From Hymenopellis radicata (taxonomy: Eukaryota; Basidiomycota; Agaricomycetes; Agaricales; Physalacriaceae): a stretch of 12,374 nt of DNA. Location of the stretch: contig JADNRX010001226.1 of NCBI GenBank assembly GCA_015501595.1, forward strand, positions 1 through 12,374. Direction: 5' to 3'. The stretch's first letter is position 1; every line of letters starts with the position of its first letter. Below are positions 1-8,080 of this stretch, in pieces. Position numbers and translations under genes: made by a program. The notes under the pieces were generated by a model, which did no database searches, was not told the origin of the DNA, and worked only from the letters and a program-made list of their open reading frames with translations.

Positions 1-25
1 CAAAGGAGGGAAGGTGGTTTCATAC

Positions 26-170
26 CGATTGCCGTCATCGCATAGATATAGACAGAGGTGTAGAAGGAATGACAGAAAATTTCGAGCACGTAGGAATGAA
101 GATTGTTCTTGTGGTATTCTAGAACGTCGCCCGGTGTGAGACCTAACTGTTCAGAAAGCGAAGTTGCCAT
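26..170 (-). CDS. Probable integral membrane protein, first exon only (partial)
   Basis: The minus strand opens with ATG at 170-168 and reads 48 codons to a donor (GTATGA) whose first base is position 25, leaving a phase-1 exon end at 26. The peptide begins MATSLSEQLGLTPGDVLEYH. After a polar stretch it has a hydrophobic, aromatic-rich segment (about residues 28-48, YVLEIFCHSFYTSVYIYAMT) that could be a first transmembrane helix. A short soluble N-terminus followed by such a helix is common in the multi-pass membrane proteins that are abundant in Agaricomycetes. The rest lies outside the window, so the family cannot be named. The gene is transcribed away from the aldehyde dehydrogenase, with about 1.47 kb between the two starts. 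The exon is fairly secure; the membrane role is inferred from hydrophobicity. Confidence 0.55.
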
Positions 171-196
171 AGTACAGACACGTCGAATTGGAAGAG

Positions 197-204
197 CTAT
201 ATAG
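197..204 (-). promoter_or_regulatory. TATA-like box upstream of the left-edge gene
   Basis: The palindromic string ctatatag lies 27-34 bp upstream of the minus-strand ATG at 170. If used, transcription would start almost at the ATG, which is unusually close, so this is only a candidate. Confidence 0.25.
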
Positions 205-1604
205 TCCAGTAGCCTTCTGGAGAATCATAAGCTCTAATAGAGATGGCTGTCACTGTAGCGATGCTAGATTCACCAGATGAGTAAATACGTGATAGAAAAG
301 TCACATAAGAACTCGAAAGACAGATGGTTGCCAGGCGGGAGATGTATTCCAGGACCTGTACAAATGGCCCCTCTCAGATGTCCTTGGAATCCGTTCCGGA
401 GCCTAGACAGATGATGAGCTATTCAGGCAGCTGCGAAAGTGAAGGGTTAGATGCGCGCCAAAACTACCGTGGTAAGAATGCGATCCAAGTACCGAGATGT
501 AGCGGACAGGAAGCACTGCCTTGCAGGTCAGGGCGCATTACCCTCGATCTTGAATCTTAGTCGACGTGCCGCCTGTACAGTCGTGAGTGTTGGCCTTCCC
601 TGTCGCGGGATTACGCAAGGCGAACAATAATGGAGAGTCCGAATATAGGCTCTTGTCGAAGAAGCAAGTCTGTTATCTTGTTTCTCAAGCACTAGAACGG
701 AGACCAACAAAGTGAGTATTCATCTAGAGCATCAGTATCACAGGAATGAAGGAAGGAAGTCGATACACGGCACGGTCCCACAGAGGACAGTAGAGCACAA
801 ACAATATGTAGTGCCGCACTAAACTACGTTGCCCTTGTTACTACCTCATCTCACAGCAGGCTACCCCCATTAGATGACGTCAAGACGCGGTAAAATGAGG
901 ACATACGTGAGGAACGAACTACAAGGAAAGGAATCGCTGTTGCGGTGCGCATTTTTCAAACCCTTTGCCCTTCGATGAGCAGAAACCGAAGCGTCCATTG
1001 TTCGGTCGCACAGAAGATATAACTCCCTTTGTTGCGTATTTCCCGTATCGGAGGATATGGCCACAGCGACGGGAAGCAAAGACGAAGCATGGTGGTCCGT
1101 GCGTGTCATCGTGAGAACATTGATGCCGCTCCGGCAATTCATGTCCGGTTCTTCCGTCTTCCTTCCTCCTGACAAGTACGTCGTCCTGCGGATCCTACAA
1201 ATGCCTGTCTGCATTCAGAAGCTGATTGGCGCCGACCGATGAATCCATTCCTCGCAACTTTGAGCGGCACGCCTCCATCTGTCACCGGCTCCTCAGAGCA
1301 CCTGTGTTTGCTCCGAAGGACATTAGCGCCTTCCTCGCTATTCTTAGCCTGTTATATCTCTCTAAACGTATTTTTTCCGTCTATTCTTTTCGCCACGCAT
1401 TAATGTAACTCCCCTCCTATATGCCACCTAGGCTCTACTTCGCACTAGACCACACATCGCATATATCAAGTCATGCTCATCGCCATATTTCGCTTCCGGA
1501 TCCTGCTTGCGCCTGAGGCTCTACGGTTCAGCTCATCAGCTTCTAATACCGATACTAGTGACTGATAGTGGCAGCGCTTATTGTCTGTCTTCTGACGAAC
1601 GCCT

Positions 1605-1611
1605 TTTATAT
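1605..1611 (+). promoter_or_regulatory. TATA-like box upstream of the aldehyde dehydrogenase
   Basis: TTTATAT lies about 32-38 bp before the ATG at 1643 and is followed by a CT-rich tract (tctcctcattcttcc). This would place the transcription start very near the start codon, so the assignment is tentative. Confidence 0.25.
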
Positions 1612-1642
1612 CCGGAGTGCTTCAGACTCTCCTCATTCTTCC

Positions 1643-3782
1643 ATGTCTCCTCCTCTGGTATACACCCCTCTTGACGAAATCGACTCTGTACGGCCGACTC
1701 CTATTCTCTTACAACGACTGACTTATCATCGTTAGGTTCGGGATGACCTCGATGCCACGTTCCGCTCCGGACGCGTCAGCTCCATCGACTATCGCAAGTA
1801 TCTGCTCACGCAGATAGCATACATGCTTCGCGACAACACGGTTGCCATCGAGGACGCCTTGTTCAGCGACCTTGGGAAACCCAAGTTTGAAGTACACATG
1901 TCTGTCACATCTCCTTCCTCAGGAGGTCATCCTCTGGCTGACTCCCTCATTCTACAACTAGGTTGGAAATAGATCTGGCCATAACCGAAATCGCCATCGT
2001 CCTAAAGAATCTTTCCAAATGGGCAGCTCCAGAAAAGCTGGCTTTTTCGCTAGTCTGGAGCGCAACTAGACGCGTCGTATACAAGCAAGGAAAGGGTGTT
2101 TGTCTCATCGTAGGACCTTTCAACTACCCCATCTCTGTCTGTGTTCGCCCGATAGTACGTTTCATCTTTCTATACACTATAATCGTGTTGTTGACCTAGG
2201 TGCTATAGGTATCCGCAATCGCCGCTGGCAACACCGTCGTGTTCAAGCCTTCCGAATCGACTCCGGCTATGTCGGCGCTGTTTGCGGAAATGTTCCCAAA
2301 GTACATAGATCCTGGTGTTCTGCGTGTAGTCAATGGGGGCGTCGAGGTTATGGAGAAGGCACGTCGTTCTTCTCGCACGTATCATATCCAGCATTTTGAT
2401 GTCCTTTGCAAATTTAGCTTCTAGACATGCGATGGGCACACCGTGAGCCCGAACTGTCAACTTGGGACTGCGACTAGACTGACATGGACATCCTCTAGTC
2501 GTGTTTACTGGGAGTACCCGTGTGGGGCGGATTGTCTCTATTGCTGCTGCGAAGACGTTGACGCCTGTTACCATGGAGCTCGGAGGTAACCACTGTGACT
2601 ATACTTGGGATGAGGACTCTGATATCACCTTCCTAGGAAAGTCGCCCGTGTTGATACACCCTTCTTGTGACATGCAGATCGCCGCCCGACGTATTCTCTG
2701 GGGAAAGGTTCTCAATGCCGGGCAGACGTGTATCGCCCCAGACTATGTTCTTGTTCCCAAGGAACTGCAAGCTGAGTTTGTCGGTGCTCTCAAGAAAGCG
2801 TAGGTCGAACGAGTTGTCTCTATCGCACAGATACTGAATTTACTTTTCTTTAGACATGATGAATTTTATCCCGATGGACCTTTAGTTCCGGGTGCGATGG
2901 GCAAGATGGTTACAGTCGAAGCATTCAAGCGCGTCGCTGGACTGCTCAAGGCCACTCAAGGGACTATAGCATTTGGCGGCGACGCTGACGAAGTTGCGAA
3001 GGCTATTGCGCCGACGGTCGTTGTTGACGTGCCATTCGACGACGCCCTGATGTCCGAGTATGTTGAACTGATCAGCTTTCTTCTGATTTCGAGTGACCAT
3101 GGCTGATAGAGAAATCTTCGGCCCCGTACTGCCCATCATATCCGTCGACACGCTCGATGAAGGAATCGAGTTCGTGAACAAGGGAGAGCATCCCCTTGCC
3201 ATCTATGTGTTTGCCAAGGATGAGCAGTCCAAGAAGAAAGGTTCGTTGGAATTCATCAGATGTCGAGTCCCCTACTAATGCGCGTATGATACAGTTATTA
3301 GCCAAACACAGAGCGGCGCTATATCCATGAACGACGTCGTTCTACACGCAGCGTCGCACGAGCTTCCGCTCTCGGGCATCGGCGCAAGTGGAAGTAAGTG
3401 TCAACACATTCATTCCCGCTGTTACTCGATTAATGCTTATTTCAGGCGGAGCACTGTATGGCAAGGTAAGTTCTGTCTATCTTCAAGAAACACGTTCATT
3501 GACGAGTATGGACAGTACGGCTTTGACACCTTTACCCACTTCAGAGCATCAATGGATCCGCCGAATTGGTACGCTCTGCTGCTATGTGACTGCGGCGTTT
3601 CATAAAACTTATGCGGTTTCGGTAGGCTTGATATGGTTCTGGGGATTCGATACCCGCCTTACACGGTGCGTGAATTGTGAATGTGGTTTCGCGTTGGCCG
3701 TTTATGTTTGATGTTGTAGGAAAGGAACATTAAGCTCTCGAGCTATTTCTGCCCCAGTATCCCATCGCGGCCTCCGCCCTAG
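1643..3782 (+). CDS. Aldehyde dehydrogenase, class 3 (fatty-aldehyde dehydrogenase-like), 14 exons
   Basis: NAD(P)-dependent oxidation of aldehydes to acids; the ALDH3/HFD1 group acts on fatty and aromatic aldehydes. Exons: 1643-1687, 1736-1899, 1962-2154, 2209-2358, 2418-2442, 2499-2585, 2637-2799, 2854-3057, 3110-3240, 3295-3393, 3446-3465, 3516-3568, 3626-3665, 3720-3782. They join in frame to 1437 nt (478 aa plus TAG). Visible motifs are GPFNYP with the conserved Asn at about 124, [14 protein letters not shown] at about 137-150, [17 protein letters not shown] with general-base Glu219, GQTCIAPD with nucleophile Cys253, [10 protein letters not shown] at about 344 and the class-3 tail [12 protein letters not shown]. 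The Glu-to-Cys spacing of 34 residues equals that of class 3 enzymes. Introns are 48-62 nt; intron 4 appears to be GC-AG. No hydrophobic C-terminal anchor follows the catalytic domain, unlike membrane-bound fatty-aldehyde dehydrogenases, so it is probably cytosolic. No frameshift was found. The exact substrate is unknown. Confidence 0.93.
2359..2417 (+). other. Probable GC-AG intron in the aldehyde dehydrogenase
   Basis: The upstream exon ends AAG and the intron begins GCACGT, close to the GC-donor consensus AG|GCAAGT; it ends TTTAG. Using it joins GGVEVMEK to LLDMRWAHL, giving nine residues between GGV and RW, the spacing usual for ALDH3, with the conserved Leu-Leu pair. The nearest GT donor (2363) needs a different acceptor and gives one residue fewer without that pair. 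Confidence 0.7.
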
Positions 3783-4625
3783 ATGTTGGGCAAAATGTCG
3801 GACTTTATGATGTCGATCTACCGCGTCTAATATTGCTTACATCAATATACGTCCGACAGTAGCTCTTTAGAAGTGTTGTGCTTTTTACGCGAGGATTGTG
3901 TTGTTTCAATTTATATTGCTGGTCCGTTTCTCGATGTCCCGCGTAGCTCTTCGGCGACAGCGGAAGAGGAAAGGGGAATTAACATCGAGGAAGACGTCGC
4001 AGAAGAAGACCGACGACGCACGAAGAGTAATCTGAACTCTAGAGTAAGCATCGTCTGTAGATGTATGGTATATGGAGCAGCGAGGAGTGCACAGGGAGAC
4101 TTGGCGAAAGAGCGTGTGAGGTATATGGAAGAGCTTGCGTCCAGCGTCAAAATGGAACCAAGCCGGCGGCGGCAGATCAAACAACGCGTAGCCAAACTGA
4201 GAACGTGGAATTCATGGTCAAGGTACAGGAGCACAGACAGTGAAGTCGGCAGAAGCCGTGCCGATGAGACATTGAAGCTGCGCTACTCCGCTCGGCACTT
4301 GCCCGGCACGGTTGTTCGCTTTTTCCTCACCTTTCTTCACCTTTCTCACCAAGTCCTCGCGGTCATGCTCTCATGCGTCACTCTTACTAGACGGCCATTA
4401 CGCCGTCCTGTTCGGATGTCCACGATATCAGCCCTAGACGCCTGATACGTGGTTTGTCCCTCAAAAGGCAGGTCTTATGGGGTGCTGTGCCTGCCTTCCT
4501 TGTTCTTGTTCTCAAGCTCCGTTGTCTAGGCGACAGCGAACATAATAAAGCTCGAGCTGTGGCCTTTCCCCCTTTCTCCTCCATTCTCTCAGACACGCTA
4601 CGCTATCTTTTCGCCAGCACTCACG
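3783..4625. other. Intergenic region with one doubtful ORF
   Basis: This region lies between the aldehyde dehydrogenase stop and the first zinc-finger gene. The first ~90 bases are AT-richer and probably 3' UTR. A plus-strand frame at 3873-4445 (190 codons) is open, with an Arg/Glu-rich middle (about residues 25-120), but it overlaps equally open minus-strand frames and has no recognised domain. A pyrimidine tract with an imperfect direct repeat (tcacctttct twice) lies at about 4326-4351. An AT-rich element (cataataaag, about 4540-4549) may be the promoter of the gene at 4626. Confidence 0.4.
3873..4445 (+). CDS. Uncharacterised ORF, doubtful
   Basis: The open frame of 190 codons is the longest between its neighbours. 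Its middle is charged (acidic at about residues 30-45, then Arg/Lys-rich at about 85-125) and its end is more hydrophobic. No family, signal peptide or splice structure was recognised. The antisense frames at 3906-4184 and 3911-4234 are also open, which suggests base composition rather than selection. It is listed only because of its length. Confidence 0.15.
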   Translation: MLCFLREDCVVSIYIAGPFLDVPRSSSATAEEERGINIEEDVAEEDRRRTKSNLNSRVSIVCRCMVYGAARSAQGDLAKERVRYMEELASSVKMEPSRRRQIKQRVAKLRTWNSWSRYRSTDSEVGRSRADETLKLRYSARHLPGTVVRFFLTFLHLSHQVLAVMLSCVTLTRRPLRRPVRMSTISALDA

Positions 4626-5052
4626 ATGACTTCTTCCAGCGATGCGTCGCAAGAGCTTCAATCATTCGACCTTGAACCAAACATCCGCGATGGAATGTTC
4701 CACTGCTTATTCCGCGATATGTGTCCTGGACTCGCCGCTTTTCCGACCCAAGAACTGCTTGTGAATCATTATTCTCGTGTCCATTCGCAGGACGTTGTCA
4801 CAGTAAGCTCATTCTACTTTCAACGCCATTTCCGCTCACGACGCCAACAAAGATCGCAGTCGAAGACCCGGACGGCGTTCAACAGACAAACATCTACTAT
4901 GGAAGTGAGGGCGCTGCGGATCACAATGTAGATGAGGCTTCGCTTGAGATTTTGGTGAGCCGTCCCTGTTCAGTTCAGAAACGAACCACGACCTGACCAT
5001 GGTGTAGACCACCCAGATGAAATCCATAAGTCTTGCCAAGACTCGCTCTTGA
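4626..5052 (+). CDS. Small C2H2-like zinc-finger protein, 3 exons
   Basis: Exons 4626-4802, 4853-4954 and 5008-5052 join in phase 0 to 107 codons plus TGA. The introns are 50 and 53 nt, with GTAAGC and GTGAGC donors; the second has a CCTGAC branch point. Cys27, Cys33, His48 and His53 form C-x5-C-x14-H-x4-H, a loose version of the classical C2H2 finger (C-x2-4-C-x12-H-x3-5-H), with a Phe and Leu between the pairs. The sequence around the second half is FPTQELLVNHYSRVH. The remaining 50 residues are acidic and probably disordered. A single finger in so short a protein could bind DNA, RNA or protein; no role can be assigned. The stop lies 22 bp before the left inverted repeat of the element at 5074. 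The second zinc-finger gene (8169) has a similar histidine half, so the two may be distant relatives. Confidence 0.6.
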
Positions 5053-5073
5053 TGTTCATGTTTTTACCACACT

Positions 5074-5220
5074 CATCAGGAAAAACCCAAACCAGTAGGT
5101 TATGCCTCCCGCTGACTTTTCGAGGCCAGATTAGTTGTAATAGTGAGTAAATGTTGATAACTTCGTCTTATAATACGGTTACTCATCATGTTGCCTCATT
5201 AAACATGTCCCCCGGCAGGA
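5074..5220 (+). repeat. Left inverted repeat of the 2.1 kb element
   Basis: Its outer 20 bases match the right end with one mismatch. Three further blocks (9, about 17-of-20 and 7 bases) follow collinearly with intervening indels. Confidence 0.55.
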
Positions 5221-5299
5221 TGTTCTCATTATACACTTCTTTGCAGCTTCTTTGACTATTTAATACACTCATGTTCTATCATTATTCTTCTCGTATCAG

Positions 5300-5977
5300 G
5301 TCTCGGAACGAGCTATGCAGGTGGAGGAACAATTTATGGATGTGAAACAATATCATTCGCAAAGTGCTACAACAAGGGACTAGACTACATCATACAGTAC
5401 ACGGACACAGCCCATGCTGGGTTGGGATTCGAGAGCTCTTACAACTGTACAAGATATTTCTGTAACACGCGTCAGCTTGGGAAATATGGTGCGGCAAAGA
5501 GCAGACCTTCCTTCGACATCGCGGGCAATAGCACACCCTCGCGTTGTAGTAACGTGTCTGCCATGAGGAATACTGCGAAGAGAATCAGTCTAAGAATGAT
5601 TGGCATAGAAAACCTAACCTTTTGCGTCTTGGGGAGTCCTTGGGAGCGCGTCCAGACGACTATGGCGTCGGGAGCACCTGAAAGAGCATGAGCAAGCGGA
5701 TAATCAGGGCGGACCGAGCGACATACCGTGGAGTAGGAGACAGGATAATGGAAGGCATTGGCCTTGGGAACCGGTGCGCGGCGTGAGTGCAAGAAGAATA
5801 CAGCGGAGAATCACGCACCATAGCCAGGAGTGCACGTCTTACAGTGCGAATTGGCGTCCGAATGGATAAAGAGCGTTGTACAAGGCGCTGTCGGAGCCGC
5901 CGATATTTATGGGAAGAGCGAGACGGCCGGTCGCGTCGGGGCACTTGGCTTGGCCTCGAACTCGACGTCACACCCAC
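5300..5977 (-). other. Coding-like fragments with intron signals, unidentified
   Basis: The minus strand has a convincing splice layout: donor GTATGT to acceptor CTCTTTCAG flanking one end of a short exon, and donor GTTAGG to acceptor TTCGCAG after it. The exon (about 5620-5678) encodes GAPDAIVVWTRSQGLPKTQK. The preceding and following segments look protein-like only in other frames, so no continuous product can be built. The plus strand is also open over 5422-5691 (89 codons, Cys-rich at its start). The function is unknown; it may be captured or decayed host gene sequence inside the inverted-repeat element. Confidence 0.25.
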
Positions 5978-6041
5978 CGAGTACGTCGCTGCCGCCTAAG
6001 ATGTCATCGAGGCCGCCGAACGTCCCATCCGAGTCGCCCAT
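5907..6041 (-). CDS. Short Gly/Asp-rich coding fragment, probably broken
   Basis: ATG at 6041 opens 44 codons beginning MGDSDGTFGGLDDILGGSDV and ending at TAA 5909-5907. Immediately after, the next frame reads a similar Gly-Ser-rich peptide (NIGGSDSALYNALYPFGRQF) up to a possible GTAAGA donor. One missing base near 5910 would join the two. The peptide may continue a frame that lies upstream of it at 6050-6123 (NAFNEAQQQQALGLGERSSG). The family was not recognised; I regard it as part of a decayed gene, not a stand-alone protein. Confidence 0.25.
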   Translation of the reverse strand: MGDSDGTFGGLDDILGGSDVLGGCDVEFEAKPSAPTRPAVSLFP

Positions 6042-6170
6042 GTGTTCGTCCCGCTGCTTCGTTCACCCAGGCCCAATGCCTGTTGTTGCTGCGCCTCGTT
6101 GAAGGCATTGCTGGTGAAGGAACCTATGAAAGTAATGGGGAAAATGAGAAAAAATCAAAGCAGAAGAGAA

Positions 6171-6216
6171 GGGAACGCACCTTGCGCTGCCCGCCTCCAG
6201 ACGGCTTAACGACGAC
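6171..6216. repeat. Copy B of a duplicated exon/intron boundary
   Basis: This segment matches 6607-6653 with a few substitutions and one indel, in the same orientation. On the minus strand it reads as an exon end (GGAGGCGGGCAGCGCAAG) followed by a GTGCGTTCCC donor; the intron would run 6180 to 6124 (57 nt) and end in TTTCATAG. Confidence 0.6.
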
Positions 6217-6275
6217 TCGCGAGCGAACGCAATAGGCCCACGGCCGACATGACAATGTTTCAAGTCATAAGGAGA

Positions 6276-6860
6276 TCAATGGTCGATGCTTGAAACGAGG
6301 TCGACAAATGGGATCGGCTGCGAAGCCTCGCGGTCTTGAGGGTCGGGACCTGAGCATCCGTGGACCGTCGCAGAGAAATTGCTGGCGCGACCCTCCCAGG
6401 CTCTCACAAATCCTCGCTGCTGGAGACGCCATGGAGAGACGACGCTGATGACTGTATTGTTGTTGCAGTTTGGGTGAGAGGCTGCCTGGCCAGGGCTTAC
6501 GCGTCCTGCTACTGGAGCGACGACACCGGCTTTCTTGCGCTTCAGCTGAACGGGGAGGAGAGAGCTAACTACAGCAATATGAGGAAAACTGAAAGACAGA
6601 AAGGAAGGGAACGCACCTCGTCGCTGCCCGCCTCCAGACGACTCAGCGACGACACCACTGCTCATGAGAAGGGTGCGTCCGACTTGCTGGTAACACAATG
6701 AGAGCGGATGTGCGCGATATGCGAAGGAGATGTTACCAGTCTCATGTTGAGAGTCGTATGGGAGGGAGTAAGGACAACCGTGATCATGGTTGGTTTTGAT
6801 CGGTCTGGCGCGGAGTTCGAAATTGACTTGGACAAAATCCGATACGGGCTCGCCTTCCAC
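6276..6860 (-). CDS. Uncharacterised ORF with an in-frame intron
   Basis: This is the longest open frame of the element interior (194 codons from a GTG at 6860; the nearest in-frame ATG is further in). A 48-nt candidate intron (6616 to 6569, GTGCGT to CTGTAG) lies in frame and contains no stop, so spliced and unspliced forms both stay open. The encoded sequence is Ser/Gly/Ala/Pro-rich around the intron (MSSGVVAESSGGGQRR before it, VSSLLPVQLKRKKAGVVAPV after it). No family, signal peptide or catalytic motif was recognised. It may be a captured host fragment carried by the inverted-repeat element or chance openness in GC-rich sequence. Confidence 0.25.
   Translation of the reverse strand: MEGEPVSDFVQVNFELRARPIKTNHDHGCPYSLPYDSQHETGNISFAYRAHPLSLCYQQVGRTLLMSSGVVAESSGGGQRRGAFPSFLSFSFPHIAVVSSLLPVQLKRKKAGVVAPVAGRVSPGQAASHPNCNNNTVISVVSPWRLQQRGFVRAWEGRASNFSATVHGCSGPDPQDREASQPIPFVDLVSSIDH
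6607..6653. repeat. Copy A of the duplicated exon/intron boundary
   Basis: Same orientation as 6171-6216, about 390 bp from it edge to edge. On the minus strand both copies end an exon with the bases GGAGGCGGGCAGCG and start an intron with GTGCGTTCCC, so the duplication carried a splice junction. Confidence 0.6.
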
Positions 6861-7045
6861 TTCTCATCATCTCTGGTGCGCCCGGTTTACGCACCCGGCG
6901 TGATTGCACAGGCTCTCCCACACTTATCCTTCGATTTTCTCGGTGTCGACCATTTTCATCATGGCACTCCGCCCCGTCATAGCGCCTGCACTCGGCCTCG
7001 TCGAATAAGTGTGCACAATGTCTGCATTATTTCTGTAGACATAAG

Positions 7046-7179
7046 TCCTGCCCAAGTCATAAACTATGCTTCAAGTGTCATAAATTAGTGTGTTTTCTCA
7101 TAATGAGGCATTTTGATGATCATTTTGTATGTTTAGGCATAACTGTTGTCTAATCTGCAGGTTTAGGTTTTTCCTGATG
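7046..7179 (-). repeat. Right inverted repeat of the 2.1 kb element
   Basis: Its reverse complement carries the same four blocks, in the same order, as 5074-5220. A short local direct duplication (caagtcataaa at 7053 and caagtgtcataaa at 7072) lies beside its inner edge. Confidence 0.55.
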
Positions 7180-7183
7180 CTGC

Positions 7184-7655
7184 TTATTGCACTACAAATT
7201 GAATCAATTCTTCTCGTATCACGTTGATCTCTGCTCGTTTAACGACTTCATACTTCCGAGCAGTGGCGCCGAAATCATTGCTAACCTCGACAGACATTGA
7301 GTCGAGTATATTCTTCAAGCGGCAAATTGACTCATGCGAAAACCAGTGTTGTGTACTTACTCTACATCCAGCGAAGGTCCTTTTCTCGGAGCGCATCACT
7401 GTTATACAAGGATACGCGAGGCTTCTCCTGTGCTGAGCCTTGTCGCTTTCAAGATATGGTCGGCTGGTCGACGCTTCCAGGCGGCGTCACTGCAAACCTA
7501 TACATGACACGCTCCCGCACCTGTATGCAGAGCTCCCTTACTGACCCTCTGAGAGGACCGGGTAGCTTCCTGCCAAGGATACACAGACTTCCTTCGCCGC
7601 ATCTTTCCTTCTCAGGAGAATGAAGTACTAGCCTCCGTTTGTCAACCACTCTCAA
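7184..7655 (-). pseudogene. Unidentified minus-strand gene, 3' part, apparently frameshifted
   Basis: Candidate exons are 7655-7473, 7427-7361 and 7312-7184, separated by introns of 45 nt (ending CTCAGCACAG) and 48 nt (GTAAGT donor). The last exon encodes 42 residues rich in charged amino acids (NILDSMSVEVSNDF at its start, AEINVIREELIQFVVQ at its end) and stops at TAA 7186-7184, five bases from the right inverted repeat of the element. The first two exons join in frame (VTPPGS to EKPRVSLYNSDALREK). The frame that enters the last exon is one base off, and the shift can be placed in the AAAA run near 7380. No family was recognised. The minus-strand frame at 7652-7855 (MAGNLCSINKTLRLLF at its start) may be an upstream exon of the same gene. 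Confidence 0.3.
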
Positions 7656-7877
7656 GTCATAGTCAGTGCCAGTACAGCTCTAGTCTTTGTGACATGTGTA
7701 CAGTCCTGATGAAGTTTGCCTCCGATGACGTAATGAAAACAGCCTTTCCTTCCAACCATCACCAGCTTTTCCCCTTGAAGTCGAAATTTCGAAAGATCTT
7801 CGCCCTTGAACAATAACCTGAGCGTCTTGTTTATCGAACAAAGGTTTCCAGCCATACGATTTAATCGGCCGGCGCAA
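7652..7877 (-). other. Possible 5' exon region of the unidentified minus-strand gene
   Basis: Two overlapping minus-strand frames are open here (67 and 65 codons). The one starting at 7855 is moderately protein-like, with Lys/Leu-rich sequence; neither has a recognised motif. Its location upstream of 7655 and divergent from the plus-strand gene at 8169 would suit a gene start, but no splice link was established. Confidence 0.2.
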
Positions 7878-8074
7878 AATCCTCTTCGACGCGATTCTCC
7901 CTACGCCCCAAATACGTTACTCGTTTTCCACAACGCTGCCTCTCTTCCCGTATCGTAACCGCTCGTGGGATCGATTTCAAGATCAGACTAAGTGTTCGCT
8001 TTTGTGTTAACAAAAACGAGGATCCACCAATCCCTTGTTCTCGTCTGTTGTTCTCGCGGCCTTGTTCGAAGCTC

Positions 8075-8080
8075 TATAAA
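8075..8080 (+). promoter_or_regulatory. TATA box of the second zinc-finger gene
   Basis: TATAAA in the context gctcTATAAAgcggc lies 89 bp before the ATG at 8169. This spacing suits a start site near 8105-8110 and a 5' leader of about 60 nt. Confidence 0.6.

Larger units (their letters stand above)
171..1642. other. Divergent intergenic region without a convincing gene
   Basis: This 1.47 kb stretch separates two divergently transcribed genes. Short open frames occur on both strands (for example 324-560 plus and 870-1214 minus), but none shows a recognisable motif, a splice-linked extension or a protein-like composition. The right end (about 1300-1640) is pyrimidine-rich, as is common just upstream of fungal start codons. 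It probably holds both promoters. Confidence 0.5.
5074..7179. mobile_element. Probable decayed or non-autonomous DNA transposon with long imperfect terminal inverted repeats
   Basis: Four sequence blocks occur in the same order at the left end and, reverse-complemented, at the right end. They are catcaggaaaaacc(c/t)aaacc at 5074-5093 and 7160-7179, gttatgcct at 5099-5107 and 7135-7143, a tcatca...tgcctcatta block ending 5201 and starting 7101, and ggcagga at 5214-5220 and 7046-7052. The repeats therefore span about 147 and 134 bp. The interior holds minus-strand coding-like fragments with intron signals and a duplicated exon boundary, but no frame resembling a transposase. No clear target-site duplication is visible (flanks ttaccacact and ctgcttattg), so the ends may be eroded or misplaced. 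The family is not identified. Confidence 0.5.

Noticed and set aside
324..560. Plus-strand open frame of 78 codons in the left intergenic region
   Set aside because: No motif, no splice links, ordinary length for chance in this composition, and composition not protein-like.
870..1214. Minus-strand frames of 114 and 72 codons overlapping each other and a plus-strand frame
   Set aside because: Several frames are open at once and none has a recognisable domain or promoter, so base composition is the simpler explanation.
2361..2419. GT donor alternatives for aldehyde dehydrogenase intron 4
   Set aside because: They need another acceptor and give EKAHMRWAHL, one residue short and without the conserved Leu-Leu pair.
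2203..2574. Antisense 123-codon frame
   Set aside because: It is the shadow of aldehyde dehydrogenase exons 4-6, which carry clear family motifs on the plus strand.
5472..5792. Minus-strand 106-codon frame resembling a multi-pass membrane protein (hydrophobic MPIILRLILFAVFLMAD)
   Set aside because: The hydrophobic part falls inside a well-formed candidate intron (GTTAGG to TTCGCAG), so it is probably not translated.
6041..6263. Plus-strand Pro/Ser-rich frames over 5830-6235
   Set aside because: The minus strand gives more protein-like Gly/Asp-rich peptides with splice signals. The plus frames look like complements of those.
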